A stretch of DNA of 64,000 nt from contig NC_044990.1 in the NCBI RefSeq assembly GCF_008728515.1, positions 8,763,156 to 8,827,155 of the forward strand, in the 5' to 3' direction. The stretch is from Papio anubis (Eukaryota > Chordata > Mammalia > Primates > Cercopithecidae). The notes under the pieces are model-generated. The model had not been told where the DNA came from. It saw only the letters and a program-made list of their open reading frames with translations, and ran no database searches. Shown one piece after another: positions 1 to 11,184 of the stretch (its first letter is position 1; each line of letters begins with the position of its first letter). The translations under genes and the position numbers were made by a program.

Positions 1-514
1 TCAGCTTTGAATCAGATCTCACCAAGTGCATCTGACAGTCAGAATCTCCTCACAGCTGGGATTCTAACTGCGGTAGAGTCAGAAAAATGTAATTTTTAGC
101 TCTCAATTTGGGTGGCTTATGAAAGGAATGCTGGAAGGGTTTGGGATGGATGCTGAACAAGCCACTCCACAGTATTCACTGCACGTGGAGAGCTTGGAGC
201 CACAGGACAGGGACCTGTGATCGGGAGCCTGGGCTTGCGTCGTCACAAGTAAGGAGTTGCTGATAATTTCTTGGTTAGAAGAGAGACATGAAGAAAGTGA
301 TTTTGAAATGATTTCTCTAAAGATATTATGCAAGCTTGACTTGTCAACAGGAATTCTCGGATAAGGAGGAATGTATAGGAGGTGATTGCATCATATGCGT
401 AAGAGATAATGAAGCCTTGGAACAGGCTGACAAGAGTAGAGAGGAAGAGGATAATAACTAATAGCAAATTGGGAAGATTTGGTGATTAATGAAATGAGAA
501 ATAAAATGAACCAT
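1..514. other. Unassigned intergenic sequence
   Basis: I recognise no gene or repeat here. Short open frames have no family resemblance. Confidence 0.4.
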
Positions 515-632
515 AAACTCCACGAGCAGAGACTATGCCACTTGTCCTTGAACTGCGAGTATCTCTGCCAGTGCTTGGCATGTGATACGTGCCCAGTGAA
601 TGACTAGGAAATGAATGAAAGGGAAAAGTCAA
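515..632 (+). repeat. LINE2 3'-end fragment
   Basis: The pattern 'cacgagcagagactatgcc ... cagtgcttggcatgtgatac ... aatgaatgaaa' matches the degenerate L2 3' end ('gcagggactttgtc ... cagtgcctggcacatagt ... gaatgaatgaa'). Old and diverged. Confidence 0.55.
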
Positions 633-1690
633 AGATGGCGAGTGATCACTGAAAGGAACGTTTTAAAATAACTATTGAAAACACGGAGAGTCAATAGACT
701 TTGCTATTTTCCCCTCTTTGTGACCACCAGCCTGAGAAGTAAACAGAGCACTTTATAAAGAGTCAAAGAGTCAAGGGGGAGACTGGGGATACTGAGGGGC
801 AGAGGAATGGGAGAAATGGGAAAAGTGAAGCATAGAACTGACTCCCCAGCAGAAAGGAGGGTTCCAGGACTACGCCTAAATCGGAAGAACCATCTGAAGC
901 CCCATGTGGGAATGTTGACACCTGCCATTCCCACACCACCCCTGCAGCCAGGCAGAGTGATCCCAGGTTCCACACAGCAACACAGCAGCAAAGAGCAGGG
1001 TGCAGCTTCTCCAACAGGCTGCACATGGCCACAGTCAAGCTTTCTGCCCTTTCCTTCTATTCCCCCACTCCATTTCCTCAAACTCCAGAACACTGTAATT
1101 AGACAACTAACGTGTAGATTATTAAAAAATCAAAGGACTAGACATAGCTAAAAATTCAAGCACACTGGCACAGAAGAAAGGTTTCCAGTAATCTCAGTGT
1201 ATGCAAACGAAGACAACAGAGATGTTAAAACGGAGAGGAGAATGGATATGGTACAGAAAAGAAGAGAAACCAACATAAGAACAATCGTGTGTTCCTGAAG
1301 CAGAGGATTGAAAAGGAGTGGAGAAGGTTTACTCAAAGTTATCTACATGGGCTCTCCCAGGCAGGATTGACTCTGCAAATTAAAAGCACACCCCATGTTC
1401 TTGGAGATTTTGATACTCCAGGAGGTTCTGTGCCAAAAAATCTCCAGGCATCCAGAAAAACACGAATCAACTGCAACAGAAATCAACTACAACAGAAACA
1501 AATTAGACCAGCCTGAGAATTCTTCATAGCAATCAAAGCCGTAAGACAACGGAGTAACGTCAACAAAGTTCTGAAGGAAGTGTGACCTGAGACTATCTAA
1601 CCTGTCAAGGTGCCCTTCAAATGGAAAGGGAACAGGCAGACATCTCCACACAATGTCATGAATCTTCTCGAAAATACATTTACCATAAAA
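633..1690. other. Unassigned intergenic sequence
   Basis: Mixed-composition sequence with no recognised gene or repeat. Overlapping short open frames on both strands around 700-1150 have no initiation context, splice signals or recognisable family. Confidence 0.4.
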
Positions 1691-1694
1691 CGTT

Positions 1695-1945
1695 GGGAGT
1701 TTGAGACCAGCCTGGCCAACATGGCAGAACCCCGTCTCTACTAAAAATACAAAAATTAGCTGGGTGTGGTGGCACGGACCTGTAATTCCGGCTACTTGGG
1801 AGGCTGAGACATGAGAATTGCTTGAACCCAGGAGGTGGAGGTTGCAGGAGCCAAGATCGTGCCACTGTCCTCCAGCCTGGGTGACAGAGCGAGACTCTGT
1901 CTCAAAAACAAAACAAACAAACAAACAAAAAAACAAGCAAAAAAA
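1695..1945 (+). repeat. Alu (AluS-like), 5'-truncated
   Basis: Starts inside the left arm at 'gggagtttgagaccagcctg', with a complete right arm ending 'gactctgtctcaaaaacaaa' and an (AAAC)n-type tail. The first ~45 bp are missing. Confidence 0.93.
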
Positions 1946-2114
1946 GTTACCAACTTTAGGTGAATCATGATTTAAAAACAAAAATGACAAGGAGTAGGAA
2001 AGTCCTGATAAAAGACTGACAAGTAAGTGAAACTCGTTTAAATATTGAATTAAAACTGAACAATTAGGAGAATACTAATTAAAGAGCATAGTGCAAGTGA
2101 TGGAAACCTGGAAC

Positions 2115-2414
2115 TTTTTTTTTTTTTTTTTTGAGACGGAGTTTCACTCTTGTCACCCAGGCTGGAGTACTGTGGCGCGATCTCGGCTCACTGCAACCTC
2201 CAACTCCCGGGCTCAAGAGATTCTCCTGCCTCAGCCTCCCAAGTAGCTGGGATTACAGGCGTCCACCACCATGCCTGGCTAGTTTTTGTATTTTTAGTAG
2301 AGACGGGGTTTCACCATGTTGGCCAGGCTGGTCTCAAACTCCTGACCTCAGGTGATTCACCTGCCTCGGCCTCCCAAAGTGCTGGGAATACAGGTGTGAG
2401 CCACTGCACCCGGC
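2115..2414 (-). repeat. Alu (AluS-like), full length
   Basis: A poly-T start, then 'gagacggagtttcactcttg', both arms, and an end at 'ccactgcacccggc'. 'tggaac' on both sides is a possible remnant of the target duplication. Confidence 0.95.
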
Positions 2415-2839
2415 ATGGAACATTTTGAGATAATCATGTAACCTACAAAATACGGAGGGGGTTAGGTGGAAGAAGTATTAATATTTTCATCTTTCATAGC
2501 AGGGAGTCAGTATTTTCTGAAATTGATATGTAATGTGTCATACAAACAATGCCAATGTCTTCTCTTCTGTGTCCCTCATAATTACTCTTTTCTTAATCCT
2601 AGACAGATCTTTAAGAAATCATCCTGTAGTGGTGAAGATATTTTTATGTGACAGTCAGTGTGTCCTTTGGTTTCACTTCAGTTTCTTATGTTAAATTTAA
2701 CTAAAATTAAATACCTAAAAATTGTAAATGGCTGCAATTACATGATCCCAAGTTTTTAAATGTGAATTTGTTTATTAACCATTTCAACTATCTGTATGAA
2801 AGAAAAATATTCTGTTAATATTCTTACTTAAGAGTGATG

Positions 2840-2973
2840 GGCCGAGTGCAGTGGCTCACGCCTGTAATCCCAGCACTACGAGAGGCCGAGGTGGGAGGCT
2901 TGCTTGAGGCCAGAAGTTGGAGACCAACCTGGGCAACACAGGGAGACCCTGTCTCCTAAAAAAAAAAAAAAAA
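2840..2973 (+). repeat. Free left Alu monomer (FLAM-like)
   Basis: A single ~118-bp left monomer from 'ggccgagtgcagtggctcac' to 'gagaccctgtctcc', followed by an A-tail. There is no right arm. 'agagtga' and 'ggagtga' flank it. Confidence 0.85.
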
Positions 2974-3267
2974 GGAGTGAAGGGCTTGGGGTAATGTGAA
3001 ACATTTTCATCTCTTCATGTTTAGGACTGTTTAAATTCCTTATAGTAAGCATTTTTTAAACAAAAATTTATAATTTCTTGCAACATAAAGACTGAAGGGA
3101 AATATGCCAAGGTGACAACCAGAGTTCATTCCACGTGATGTGAATGTGGATGATACCTGTGCAACTGTCTTTGAAAAAAGCCCAAACCTCAAAGTCATTG
3201 GCAGGGCTTCCAAGGTTCCTCAGTCACATTCTTTGCTTACTTTTCCAGCCTCCCCTTTCTCAATTCC

Positions 3268-3390
3268 TTTGTAGAGATGGGGTCTCTCTATGTTGCCCAG
3301 GTTGGTCCCAAACTGCTGGGCTCAAACAATCCTCCGGCCTTGGCCTCCCAAAGTGCTGGAATTATAGGCATGAACCACCTCACCCAGCCC
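3268..3390 (-). repeat. Partial Alu or Alu-monomer fragment
   Basis: 'gtagagatggggtctctcta' through 'gcctcccaaagtgctggaat' to 'cctcacccagcc', about half an Alu in reverse orientation. Old (AluJ or monomer age). Confidence 0.85.
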
Positions 3391-3391
3391 C

Positions 3392-3925
3392 ATTTTAACC
3401 AGTTTTAAGTGTGTAATTCAAAAGTGTTAAGTACATTTACAATGTTATGCATCCATCACCACTTTCAATTCCCAGAACCTTCTCACTGTTCCAAACTGAA
3501 ACTCTATACTCAACAAACAACAACGCCCCACTCTTAGCCCCAGGCGGCCACCATTCTACTTTCTGTCTCTGTGAATGTACCTGTTCTTGGGACTGCACAT
3601 GAGCGGGATCATGCAGTATTTGTCCCTCTATGACTGGCTTATTTTATTTAGCATAGTGTTTTCTATGTTCACGCATTTTATAGCACGTGTCAGAATGTCC
3701 TTCCTTGTTAAGGCTGACTAATATTCCATTGTACATGCTACATTTTAAATATCCATTTGCATTTTGTGTATAATGCTACATTTTGTATATCCATTTGCAT
3801 CTTGTGTATGCTGCATTTTGTATGTCCTTTGATGAACATCTGGGTCATTTCCACCCTTTGGCTGTTGTGAGAATGCTGCTATAATCACTGACGCACAAGT
3901 CCTACTCGTTTGTAAGGAATCCTGC
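3392..3925 (-). repeat. L1M-type LINE-1 3' region
   Basis: Antisense to an old mammalian L1 3' end. Recognisable pieces are 'tctactttctgtctctgtga', 'ggctgactaatattccattg', 'tttccaccctttggctgttg' and 'gaatgctgctataatcac'. A short local tandem repeat (3736-3845) lies inside it. Confidence 0.75.
3736..3845. repeat. Short tandem repeat, ~35-38 bp period, about 3 units
   Basis: Units beginning 'tgctacattttaaatatcca', 'tgctacattttgtatatcca' and 'tgctgcattttgtatgtcct' start near 3736, 3774 and 3809. It appears to be a local duplication of the L1M segment 'tgtaccacattttgtatatcca'-type sequence. Confidence 0.7.
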
Positions 3926-3989
3926 TGAATATCATCTTCTGAAGGCCATTCCTGGTTTCCTTATTTGGGGTTGGGTACCTACCCATTGT

Positions 3990-4180
3990 GTTCTTGTGAT
4001 GTCTTGTGTATACACCATCTTATTTGTTAGGTTATCCTGCAATTGCTGGTTTGTAAGTTCTGCTTGCCATCTTCCCCACTAGACTATGGGCTTCTTGAGA
4101 GTAGAGATCACTTCATTTGACTCGGAATCCTTACTAGCTCACCTAATGCTTAGAACACAGGCGACAGTCAATACTATAGC
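3990..4180 (+). repeat. LINE2 3'-end fragment
   Basis: 'ccccactagactatgggctt ... cttgagagtagagatcactt ... taatgcttagaacacaggcg' follows the L2 3'-end consensus ('ctagactgtgagctccttga ... gcagggact'). Heavily diverged. Confidence 0.6.
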
Positions 4181-4260
4181 AGAAAGGGTTTCACTGTCCA
4201 GGTTTGCAACACATTCTAGTAATATAGCTGGACCTCTGATGTTAGAGGATAAGAATCCCA

Positions 4261-4543
4261 CAGGACAGGTATGGTGGCTCACACCTGCAATCCCAGCACT
4301 TTGGGAGGTTAAGGCAGAGTTCAAGATCAGCCTGGGAAACATAGACACTCCGTCTGTACAAAATTTTTTTTAAAAAAATTAGCCAGATGTAGTGGAGCAT
4401 GCCTGTGATCCCAGCTACTTGGGAGGCTGAGGTGGGAGGATTGTTGGAGCCTGGGAGATTGAGACTGCAGTGAGCCAGGATTGCATCACTGCACTGCAGC
4501 CTGGGTGACAGAGCAAGATCCTGTCTCAAAAGAAAAATAAGAA
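4261..4543 (+). repeat. Alu (AluJ-like)
   Basis: 'aggtatggtggctcacacct' through both arms to 'agatcctgtctcaaaagaaa'. Many substitutions and a shortened left arm indicate the old J class. Confidence 0.93.
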
Positions 4544-4690
4544 TACCTCAGACAAAGCCAGAAAACCAAATAAACAGGAAGAGTGAGGCAAGGGTTCCAA
4601 AGATGTCCTATTCTTGGGAGCTATTATGGCAGGAGCCCCCACCCACGTTGCTGAATGTTTTACCTTTCATGAGAGTTCTCAGTTGCACAG

Positions 4691-5160
4691 TGTGTTAGTG
4701 AGGTTCTCCAGAGAAGCAAAACCAACAGGATGTATACATAGAGAAACAGGGATTTATTACAAAGCATTGGCTCCCACAATTACGGGGGCTGGCAAGCACT
4801 AAGCTCCACAGGGGAAATTGGCCAGCTGGAGCCCCGGGAGAGCCAGCAGTGCACTTCCAAATACTGGCAGGCTTGAGACCCAGACTAACATTTCAGTTCA
4901 AGTCCAAAGGCAAGAAAAAGCCAATGTCAGGCAGGAAGAATCCTCTCTTAAACTGTGAAGAATCAGTCCTTTTGTTCTAGTCTAGCCTTCCACTGATGGG
5001 ACGAGGCCCACCCGCATGGAAGGGACAATCAGTTCTACTCAGTCCGCTGATTTCAACACTAACTGCATCCACGACACCCTCACAGAAACACCCATATGTT
5101 TGACCAAACATCTGGGCACCCTGTGGCCTAGTCAAGTCAAACATAAAATTGACCATCACA
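4691..5160 (-). mobile_element. Solo LTR, ERVL/MaLR-like
   Basis: On the minus strand it begins TGTGATGGTC and ends ACTAACACA, giving TG...CA termini. An AATAAA lies about 100 bp before the 3' end (plus 4753-4758). The flanks CACAG (4686-4690) and CATAG (5161-5165) look like a 5-bp target duplication with one mismatch, as expected of ERVL-class integrases. I do not name the family. No internal retroviral sequence is attached. Confidence 0.65.
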
Positions 5161-5235
5161 CATAGCTTCTCAAGTCACGCACATGCCTTTTTTGGATCCA
5201 ACGTGAGGATAAAGCAGAAAGTCACATTAAGAGGG

Positions 5236-5700
5236 TGTGAACCCCGAAAAGCTGAGACAGGTCTCAGTCAATTTAGAAAGTTTATTTTGCCAAGGTTGAG
5301 GACGCATGCCCGTAACACAGTCTCAGGAGGCCCTGATGACATGTGGCCAAGGTGGTCAGAGCTCAGTTTGGTTTTCTACATTTTAGGGAGACATGAGACA
5401 TCAATCAGCATATGTAAGATGAACACTGGTTCCGTCTGGAAAGGCAGGACAACTTGAGTAGGAGAAGGGCATCCATTTGTCTCTTATCTGCCAGGTCATA
5501 GGCAGATAAGAGACAAATGGATGCATTCTTTTGAGTTTCTGATTAGCCACTCCAAAAAAGGCAATTAGATATGTGTTTATCTCAGTGAGCAGAGGGTGAC
5601 TTTGAATAGAATGGGAAACAAATTTGCCCTAAGCAGTTTCCAGCTTGACTCTTCCCTTTAGCTCAGTGGTTTTGAGACCCCAAGATATTTTCCTTTCACA
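5236..5700 (-). mobile_element. Solo LTR, ERV1-class
   Basis: The element is bounded by TGTGAACC (5236) and TTTCACA (5700) and flanked by a perfect 4-bp duplication AGGG (5232-5235 and 5701-5704), characteristic of gammaretrovirus-like ERVs. On the minus strand an AATAAA (5286-5281) sits close to the 3' end, as expected for an LTR R region. It contains a perfect 24-bp hairpin (5469-5524). A solo LTR is a recombination remnant; no coding region is present. Confidence 0.8.
5469..5524. repeat. Perfect inverted repeat, 24-bp arms, 8-bp loop
   Basis: The arm at 5469-5492 (starting gcatccatttgtctc) is the exact reverse complement of 5501-5524 (ending gacaaatggatgc). The spacer is 'aggtcata'. Pairing stops at both outer ends. 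It lies inside the LTR at 5236-5700. Confidence 0.98.
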
Positions 5701-5862
5701 AGGGAAACTAGCCTATGTCCCAGGAGGTGGACGGAGCTGCCTTTGAAAGCATGGGTCCAATGAGTCTACACTCATTGCTGTGGGCACAGGCCACCAGTAG
5801 ACTTAGGGGCTGAGGATGAATGAGCACAGCTGACTAGGAAAACACCTTTAAAGCAGGAAACT

Positions 5863-6175
5863 GGCCGGGTGCGGTGGCTCATACCTGTAATCCCAACACT
5901 TTGGGAGGCCGAGGTGGGCGGATCACCTGAGGTCAGGAGTTTGAGACCAGCCTGGACAACATGGTGAAACCCCGTCTCTACTAAAAATACAAAAATAGCC
6001 AGGTGTGGTGGCGTGTGCCTGTAGTCCCAGCTACTCGGGAGGCTGAGGCAGGAGAATTGCTTGAGCCCGAGAGGTGGAGGTTGCAGTGAGCTGAGATCGT
6101 GCCACTGCACTCTAGCCTGGGTGACAGAGCGGGACTTCATCTCAAAAATTAATAAATAAATAAATAAATAAAAAT
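5863..6175 (+). repeat. Alu (AluSx-like), full length
   Basis: 'ggccgggtgcggtggctcat' to 'cttcatctcaaaaattaata', with a (TAAA)n tail. The target duplication AGGAAAC is seen before the head and after the tail. Confidence 0.96.
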
Positions 6176-6179
6176 AGGA

Positions 6180-6900
6180 AACAAAGTGCCCCAAGCCATG
6201 ATTACTGCCTTGAAATCTTACTTTGAGAAAACTATATTCTAAAGTTGAGTACGCAAAACTGGAGAAAAATGATGATAAAGTAAGGCCATGGAATACAAGA
6301 AACCCAGCCTACTGTATGAAGCCTGGTTTATATACATTTTCTTTCCACAATATTTCCCTAGTCTTGGCATGTAAGCTTTGTCCAAGCCTCTATCCGGCAG
6401 GGAATCTTGGCTTAGACAATATACTAAGGGATGGTCACATTTTCGTTACAACAGGAAAGTGGTTCTTTGGAGAAATTGATGATGTAAGGAGGTCTTTATA
6501 ATTAAGTACAAGTCCCAAGACCATCCTGACTTGTCAAGAAAAAACATACTAGAAAGGAGATGGCAGGGAAGGGACGGGCTGCCAAGAGATGAAAATAGGA
6601 ATGTGTATAGGCAGGAAAATAACACTGACAAAGGGAAGAAAGGCAGGAACCAGCAGAGAAATTAAGGAGGGATGGAATCAGATTTGGAAACATGTTTGGA
6701 TGTAAACTAATTCATCCTTACGTCCAATACATGACTCTTCTCTCTCCTACCTACTAGGCAGGGCATTTTTGCTTTCTGACAGCATCTACTTGAACACCTC
6801 CTGCGATAGAAGCTCACTATCAAAAATAACTCCTTTCCTTTTTGCACGGTGCTGAGCCAAACTGAATCAAACTTTGTCTACCTGCAAATTCTGCCCATTA
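6180..6900. other. Unassigned intergenic sequence
   Basis: No repeat or gene recognised. Short open frames on both strands lack supporting features. Confidence 0.35.
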
Positions 6901-6929
6901 GCTCTGTTCTGACCACTGCAGCAACTCTC

Positions 6930-7270
6930 AATAGGTATGACGCCTTTTGACACAGCGGCCCTTCAAGTAACTTAAGTTTCTTCTCTCTGGCTGGGGGTTA
7001 AACATCTCCACTTCCTCTGACAGCCCCACCCTGACACCATTTCTAGATCCTACATGATCCTGGTTGGTCATTTGTGAACACACTTCAGATGTGTCAATAA
7101 CTTTGAAATGTGGAACCTAGAACTGAACACAACATTCCAGGTCATTGATGAAATTGGAGCACAACATTATTGTTCATATCCTGAGACTTACTGTCCTGTT
7201 AATAAAGTCTGAGATAGAACTTACTTTTTGGCAGCCCTTCAACAACGTTGGGTCACACGGAGGCTAAAAT
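6930..7270 (-). repeat. L3/CR1-type LINE relic
   Basis: Diverged matches to the reverse complement of the CR1/L3 3' region: 'ttcttctctctggctgggggttaaacatc' spaced before 'gaacctagaactgaacacaa', 'cattccaggt' and later 'ctttttggcagcc'. Order and spacing follow the family consensus as I recall it. The family is very old, so the match is patchy. Confidence 0.5.
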
Positions 7271-7937
7271 CAGTTTTAAATTACTGCTCCATCTTCTGAT
7301 CACATCATAGATTCCAGGAGCTCTCCGATTACTGGATTTTATTTCAACACTAAAAAATGTTGAGAACAACATAGCATTATATTTTTTAAAAAAAGGTTCT
7401 AAGGAAGGATATTTTAAAAAGGCAAAAGATTAAAAGAAAATGATATCCAATGGAAAGTCATATCTAATGCAGAGTTTAGGAACTGGTAAATGTGTGGGCA
7501 AATATAAAAGCATTTTCAAAAGTCATCTTTTTATTTCTTTAAAAGATAACTGGCTGTTTAAAACAATGATTATATGTTCCGAGATTTGTAACATATAAAG
7601 GCAAAATGTATGGCATGAGAGCACAAAAGACAGAGGTGGACAAGTGGAAGTAATCTTCTCTCAGGTCTTGAATTACATGTGAAGTAGTGTAATGTTATTG
7701 AAGGTAGACTGCGAAAACTTCAAATATATATTGTAAGCCCTAGCTATTAAGCCAATCGTAGAGTTAGAATTAAAAATACCGTGATGTAAGCTTCCCATTT
7801 ATAAATTTAAAAAAAGAAAAATGCTTGATCTAGAAAGAGAACAGATGAGACAATCCTTAGTGTGGCATAACTGTTTTTCACAATGCCAGGACATTAAACT
7901 GATATGTCCATAATTACATTAAATTAAATAGTAAAAA

Positions 7938-8247
7938 GGCTGGTGCGGTGGCTCACGCCTGGAATCCCAGAACTTTGGGAGGCTGAGGCAGGTGGATTGC
8001 TTGAGGCCAGGAGTTCGCGACCAGCCTGGACAACGTGGTGAAACCATCTCTACTAAAAATACAAAAATTAGCTGGGTGTGGTGGTGCATGTCTGTAGTCT
8101 CAGCTACTCGGGAGGCTGAGGCAGGAGAACCACTTCAACCTGGGAGGCGGAGGTTGCAGTGAGTCGAGATCGCACCACTGTGCTCCAGCTTGACAGAGCA
8201 AGACTGTCTCAAAAAAAAAAAAAAAAAAAAAAAAGAAAGAAAGAAAT
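7938..8247 (+). repeat. Alu (AluS-like), full length
   Basis: 'ggctggtgcggtggctcacg' to 'agactgtctc', with an A-tail of about 24 and a short (GAAA)n end. Confidence 0.95.
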
Positions 8248-8426
8248 GATAAAAGCACTCCAATTAAAGGGTAGAGATTGAATAGTTCTTGTAAAAAAAA
8301 AAGTAATAATCTACTATACACAGTATATAAGAAATATACTTTAAACACATAAATGGGTTAAAAATAAAGAATGAAAAAGGATACACTACGTAAGCTGTAG
8401 TCATGAGGAAACTGAAGTGGGGATGT

Positions 8427-9122
8427 TGTAACCACCCAGTGGGCTCACGTTGCCCGCTGCCTAGACAGCCGATTTATCAAGACAAGGAATTGCAGTAGAG
8501 AAAGCGTAATTTATGCAGAGCAGGCTGTGGGGGAGACTGGAGTTTTATTATTATTCAAATCAGTTTCCCTGAAAACTCAGGGATCAGAGATTTTAAGGAT
8601 AATTCGGTGGGTAGGGCCAGTGGGTCGGGAGTGCGGATTGGTTGGTTTGGGGATGAAATCATAGGGAGTCCAAGCTGTCCTTTTGCACTGAGTCAATTCC
8701 TGGATGGGGGCCACTGGACTGGTTGGCACCTCCAGGCTGGGGACACCCAGTTGTCAGAAATGCAAAAACCTGAAAAAACATCTCAACAGACCAATCTTAG
8801 GTTTACAATGGTGATGTTACCTTCAAGAGGAAGTTGCAATCTTATGACCTCTGGAATAATGGCGGGCAATATTGAGAATTCCAGCCCCTCTCATCCTTAA
8901 CTTCGTGGCTGGTGACCTTTTATTTGTTTTGCAAGAACAGTTTCACTTTTGGTCAGGGCTATTATCTAAACCCTAAACTAAGTTCCTTCCCAAGGCTCGT
9001 TCGGCCTATACCCAGGAATGGGCAAGGACAGTTTAGAGGTTAGAAGCAAGATGGAGTTGGTTAGGTCTGATGTCTTTCACGGTCATAATTTCCTTAGTTA
9101 TAATTTTGCAAAGGCAGTTTCA
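8427..9122 (-). mobile_element. Solo LTR, ERV1-class (~696 bp)
   Basis: On the minus strand it starts TGAAACTGCCTTTGC and ends GGGTGGTTACA. It is flanked by a perfect 4-bp duplication ATGT (8423-8426 and 9123-9126). A polyadenylation signal AATAAA (8549-8544) followed by 'actccagtctcc' marks the R/U5 part, and 'cataaattacgctttctc' follows. No gag, pol or env sequence is present. A second LTR in the opposite direction begins 43 bp away. Confidence 0.85.
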
Positions 9123-9165
9123 ATGTTAGTATCAGGAAAAAAATAGAATTTAGGAAAAGTAATAT

Positions 9166-9659
9166 TGAAATAAGAGACGGGGCTCAGACACTGGACCAAA
9201 TTGAGGACTAGCTAAAACAGGGACAGGGCAGAAGCACCTTTCCATCATGCCTACCAGTGTGCCTGTCAGTTTACCATTGCCATGGCAACACCCAGAACTT
9301 ACCACCCCTTTCCATGACAATGACTCAGCAAGCAGAAAGTTACAGCCCTTTATTAAACATGTCTGCATAATCCGCCCCATCATTTGCATATAATTAAAAA
9401 TAAATATAAATATGACTACAAAACTGCCTCTAAACTACTACCCTGGACACAATGACTATGAGGCATCCCTTCCTCCCTCCCTGCCTCCCTGCCTCCCTGC
9501 CCTGCTCTGCAAGGAGCAGTCCCCTTTGCTGCTACCATGCACTGCCGCTTCAATAAAAGTTGCTGTCTGATACCACTAGCTCACCATTCAGTTTTTTCCT
9601 GGACAAAGCCAAAAACCCTCCCTGACTAAGCCTCAGTTTTGGGGCTCGCCTGCCCTGCA
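9166..9659 (+). mobile_element. Solo LTR, probably ERV1-class
   Basis: LTR-like organisation on the plus strand: a TATA-like segment (tgcatataattaaa, ~9383), a polypyrimidine tract (~9470-9500), an AATAAA at 9552-9557 followed by 'agttgctgtctgatacc', and a C/T-rich U5 ending near 'cctgccctgca'. I cannot fix the exact ends: no clean target duplication is visible with the ends chosen. Confidence 0.65.
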
Positions 9660-9705
9660 TCATCATCAGAAATGAAGATAAACGTAATGATAAAAGGAAC
9701 AAAGA

Positions 9706-10002
9706 GGCCGGGCGTAGTGGCTCATGCCTGTAATCCCAGCACTTTGGGAGGCTGAGGCAGGTGGATCACTTGAGGTTGGGAGTTCGAGACCAGTCTGACA
9801 AACATGGAGAAACCCGTCTCTTCTAAAAATACAAAATTAGCCAGGTGTGGTGGCGCATGCATGTAACCCCAGCTACTTGGGAGGCTGAGGCAGAAGAATC
9901 GCCTGAACCCGGGAGGTGGAGGTTTCAGTGAGCCGAGATCGCGCCACTGCATTCCAGCTTGGGCAACAAGAGTGAAACTCCGTCTCAAAAAAAAAAAAAA
10001 AA
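9706..10002 (+). repeat. Alu (AluS-like), full length, clear target duplication
   Basis: 'ggccgggcgtagtggctcat' to 'actccgtctc', with an A-tail. AAGGAACAAAGAG is duplicated at 9694-9706 and 10001-10013. Confidence 0.96.
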
Positions 10003-10013
10003 GGAACAAAGAG

Positions 10014-11180
10014 ATACTGCACTCCTAATTGTGTATGCGCCTAATTACACAGCTTCAAATGCATGAAGCAAAAGCTGACAAAATAGAGAGTTAGACAAAT
10101 CCAGATTTACAGTTCTCTCAGTAATAGATAGAAAAAGCAGACAGAAAATCAGTAAGACCTGAACAACACTATCAACAAGTTTGACCTAATTGAGATTTAT
10201 AGAAAACAACATTCAATAATAGCAGCATTCACTTTTATCCCGAATATATATCCTATTATAGGGCACATGGAATTTTTACTGGAATAGACCCTGTGCTGGG
10301 CCATGAAGCAAATTTCAATACACTTAATTAAAATTATACAGAGAATGTTTTCAGTCTATAGTGGAATTAATTTGAAAATTGATAATTAAAAGATATCTTT
10401 AAAATTCCTACTTGGGGCCGGGCACGGTGGCTCATGCCTGTAATCCTAGCACTTTGGGAGCCCGAGGTGGGTGGATCACGAGGTCAGGAGATCGAGACCA
10501 TCCTGGCTAACATGGTGAAACTCCATCTGTACTAAAAATACAAAAAAAAAAAAAATTAGCCTGGCATGGTGGCGGGTGCCTGTAGTCCCAGCTACTTGGG
10601 ATGCTGAGGCAGGAGAATGGCATGAACCTGGGAAGCAGAGCTTGCAGTGAGCCGAGATCGCGCCACTGCCCTCCAGCCTGGGCAACAGAGTGAGACTCCG
10701 TCTCAAAAAAAAAAAAAGAAAAACAAAACAAAATTCTTACTTGGAAAGAAAACACATATTGATAAATAAGCCATGAATAGAAATCACAAGGGAAATTAGA
10801 ATTTTTTTTAACTGATTGAAAATGAGAACACAATATAGCAAAGTTTGTGGGATGCAGCCTAAGCAGCACACAGAAGGAAAAACATTAATCTAAGCTTTCT
10901 ACCTCAAGAAGCTAGAAAAAGTGAGAGCACACTAACAATAGAAACAGAAAATAAAATAACAGTGGAGATCAATGAAATAGAAAATAGGTAAGTAATCCAA
11001 ATCAAAAAACAGTGAAAATAAAATGCTGTTTCTTTGAGAGCAATGAAGTATGTAAGCCACTAGCTACACTGAAATAAAAAGAAAGAAAAGACAAAAATTA
11101 CCTGTATCGGGAATGAAAAAAGATGGTATTGTTACAGATGCTATGGCATTTAAAGTATAAAAAGTAAAGATTATTAACAA
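10014..11180 (+). repeat. L1M-type LINE-1 ORF2 region, interrupted by an Alu
   Basis: Old L1 ORF2 sequence in sense orientation: 'gacaaatccagatttacagt', 'gacctgaacaacactatcaa', 'gggcacatggaatttttact', 'gaagctagaaaaagtgagag' and 'agtggagatcaatgaaatag'. Frames are broken throughout. The Alu at 10416-10729 splits it. Confidence 0.75.
10416..10729 (+). repeat. Alu (AluY/S-like) nested in L1M
   Basis: 'ggccgggcacggtggctcat' to 'gactccgtctc' plus a mixed A-tail. The 15-bp target duplication AAAATTC(C/T)TACTTGG lies at 10401-10415 and 10730-10744. The 'ggatcacgaggtcaggagat' segment is typical of Y-type or late S elements. Confidence 0.95.
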
Positions 11181-11184
11181 TTGT

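Noticed and set aside
704..1151. Overlapping 91-129 codon frames on both strands
   Set aside because: No recognisable domain, no promoter or splice signals, and equally long frames on both strands. Chance frames in C/T-rich sequence.
1487..1990. Longest open frame (167 codons, minus strand) as a possible protein
   Set aside because: Most of it is the reverse translation of an Alu and its tail. The typical Alu-frame peptide is present and there is no gene structure. The same reasoning removes the frames at 2131-2428, 5772-6194, 9722-10009, 10476-10869, 28579-28791, 29277-29609, 37520-37894, 50546-50797, 51664-51981 and others.
4691..9659. A provirus spanning the three LTRs
   Set aside because: The LTRs differ from one another, lie in different orientations, two have their own complete target duplications, and no gag, pol or env similarity lies between them. 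They are independent solo LTRs.
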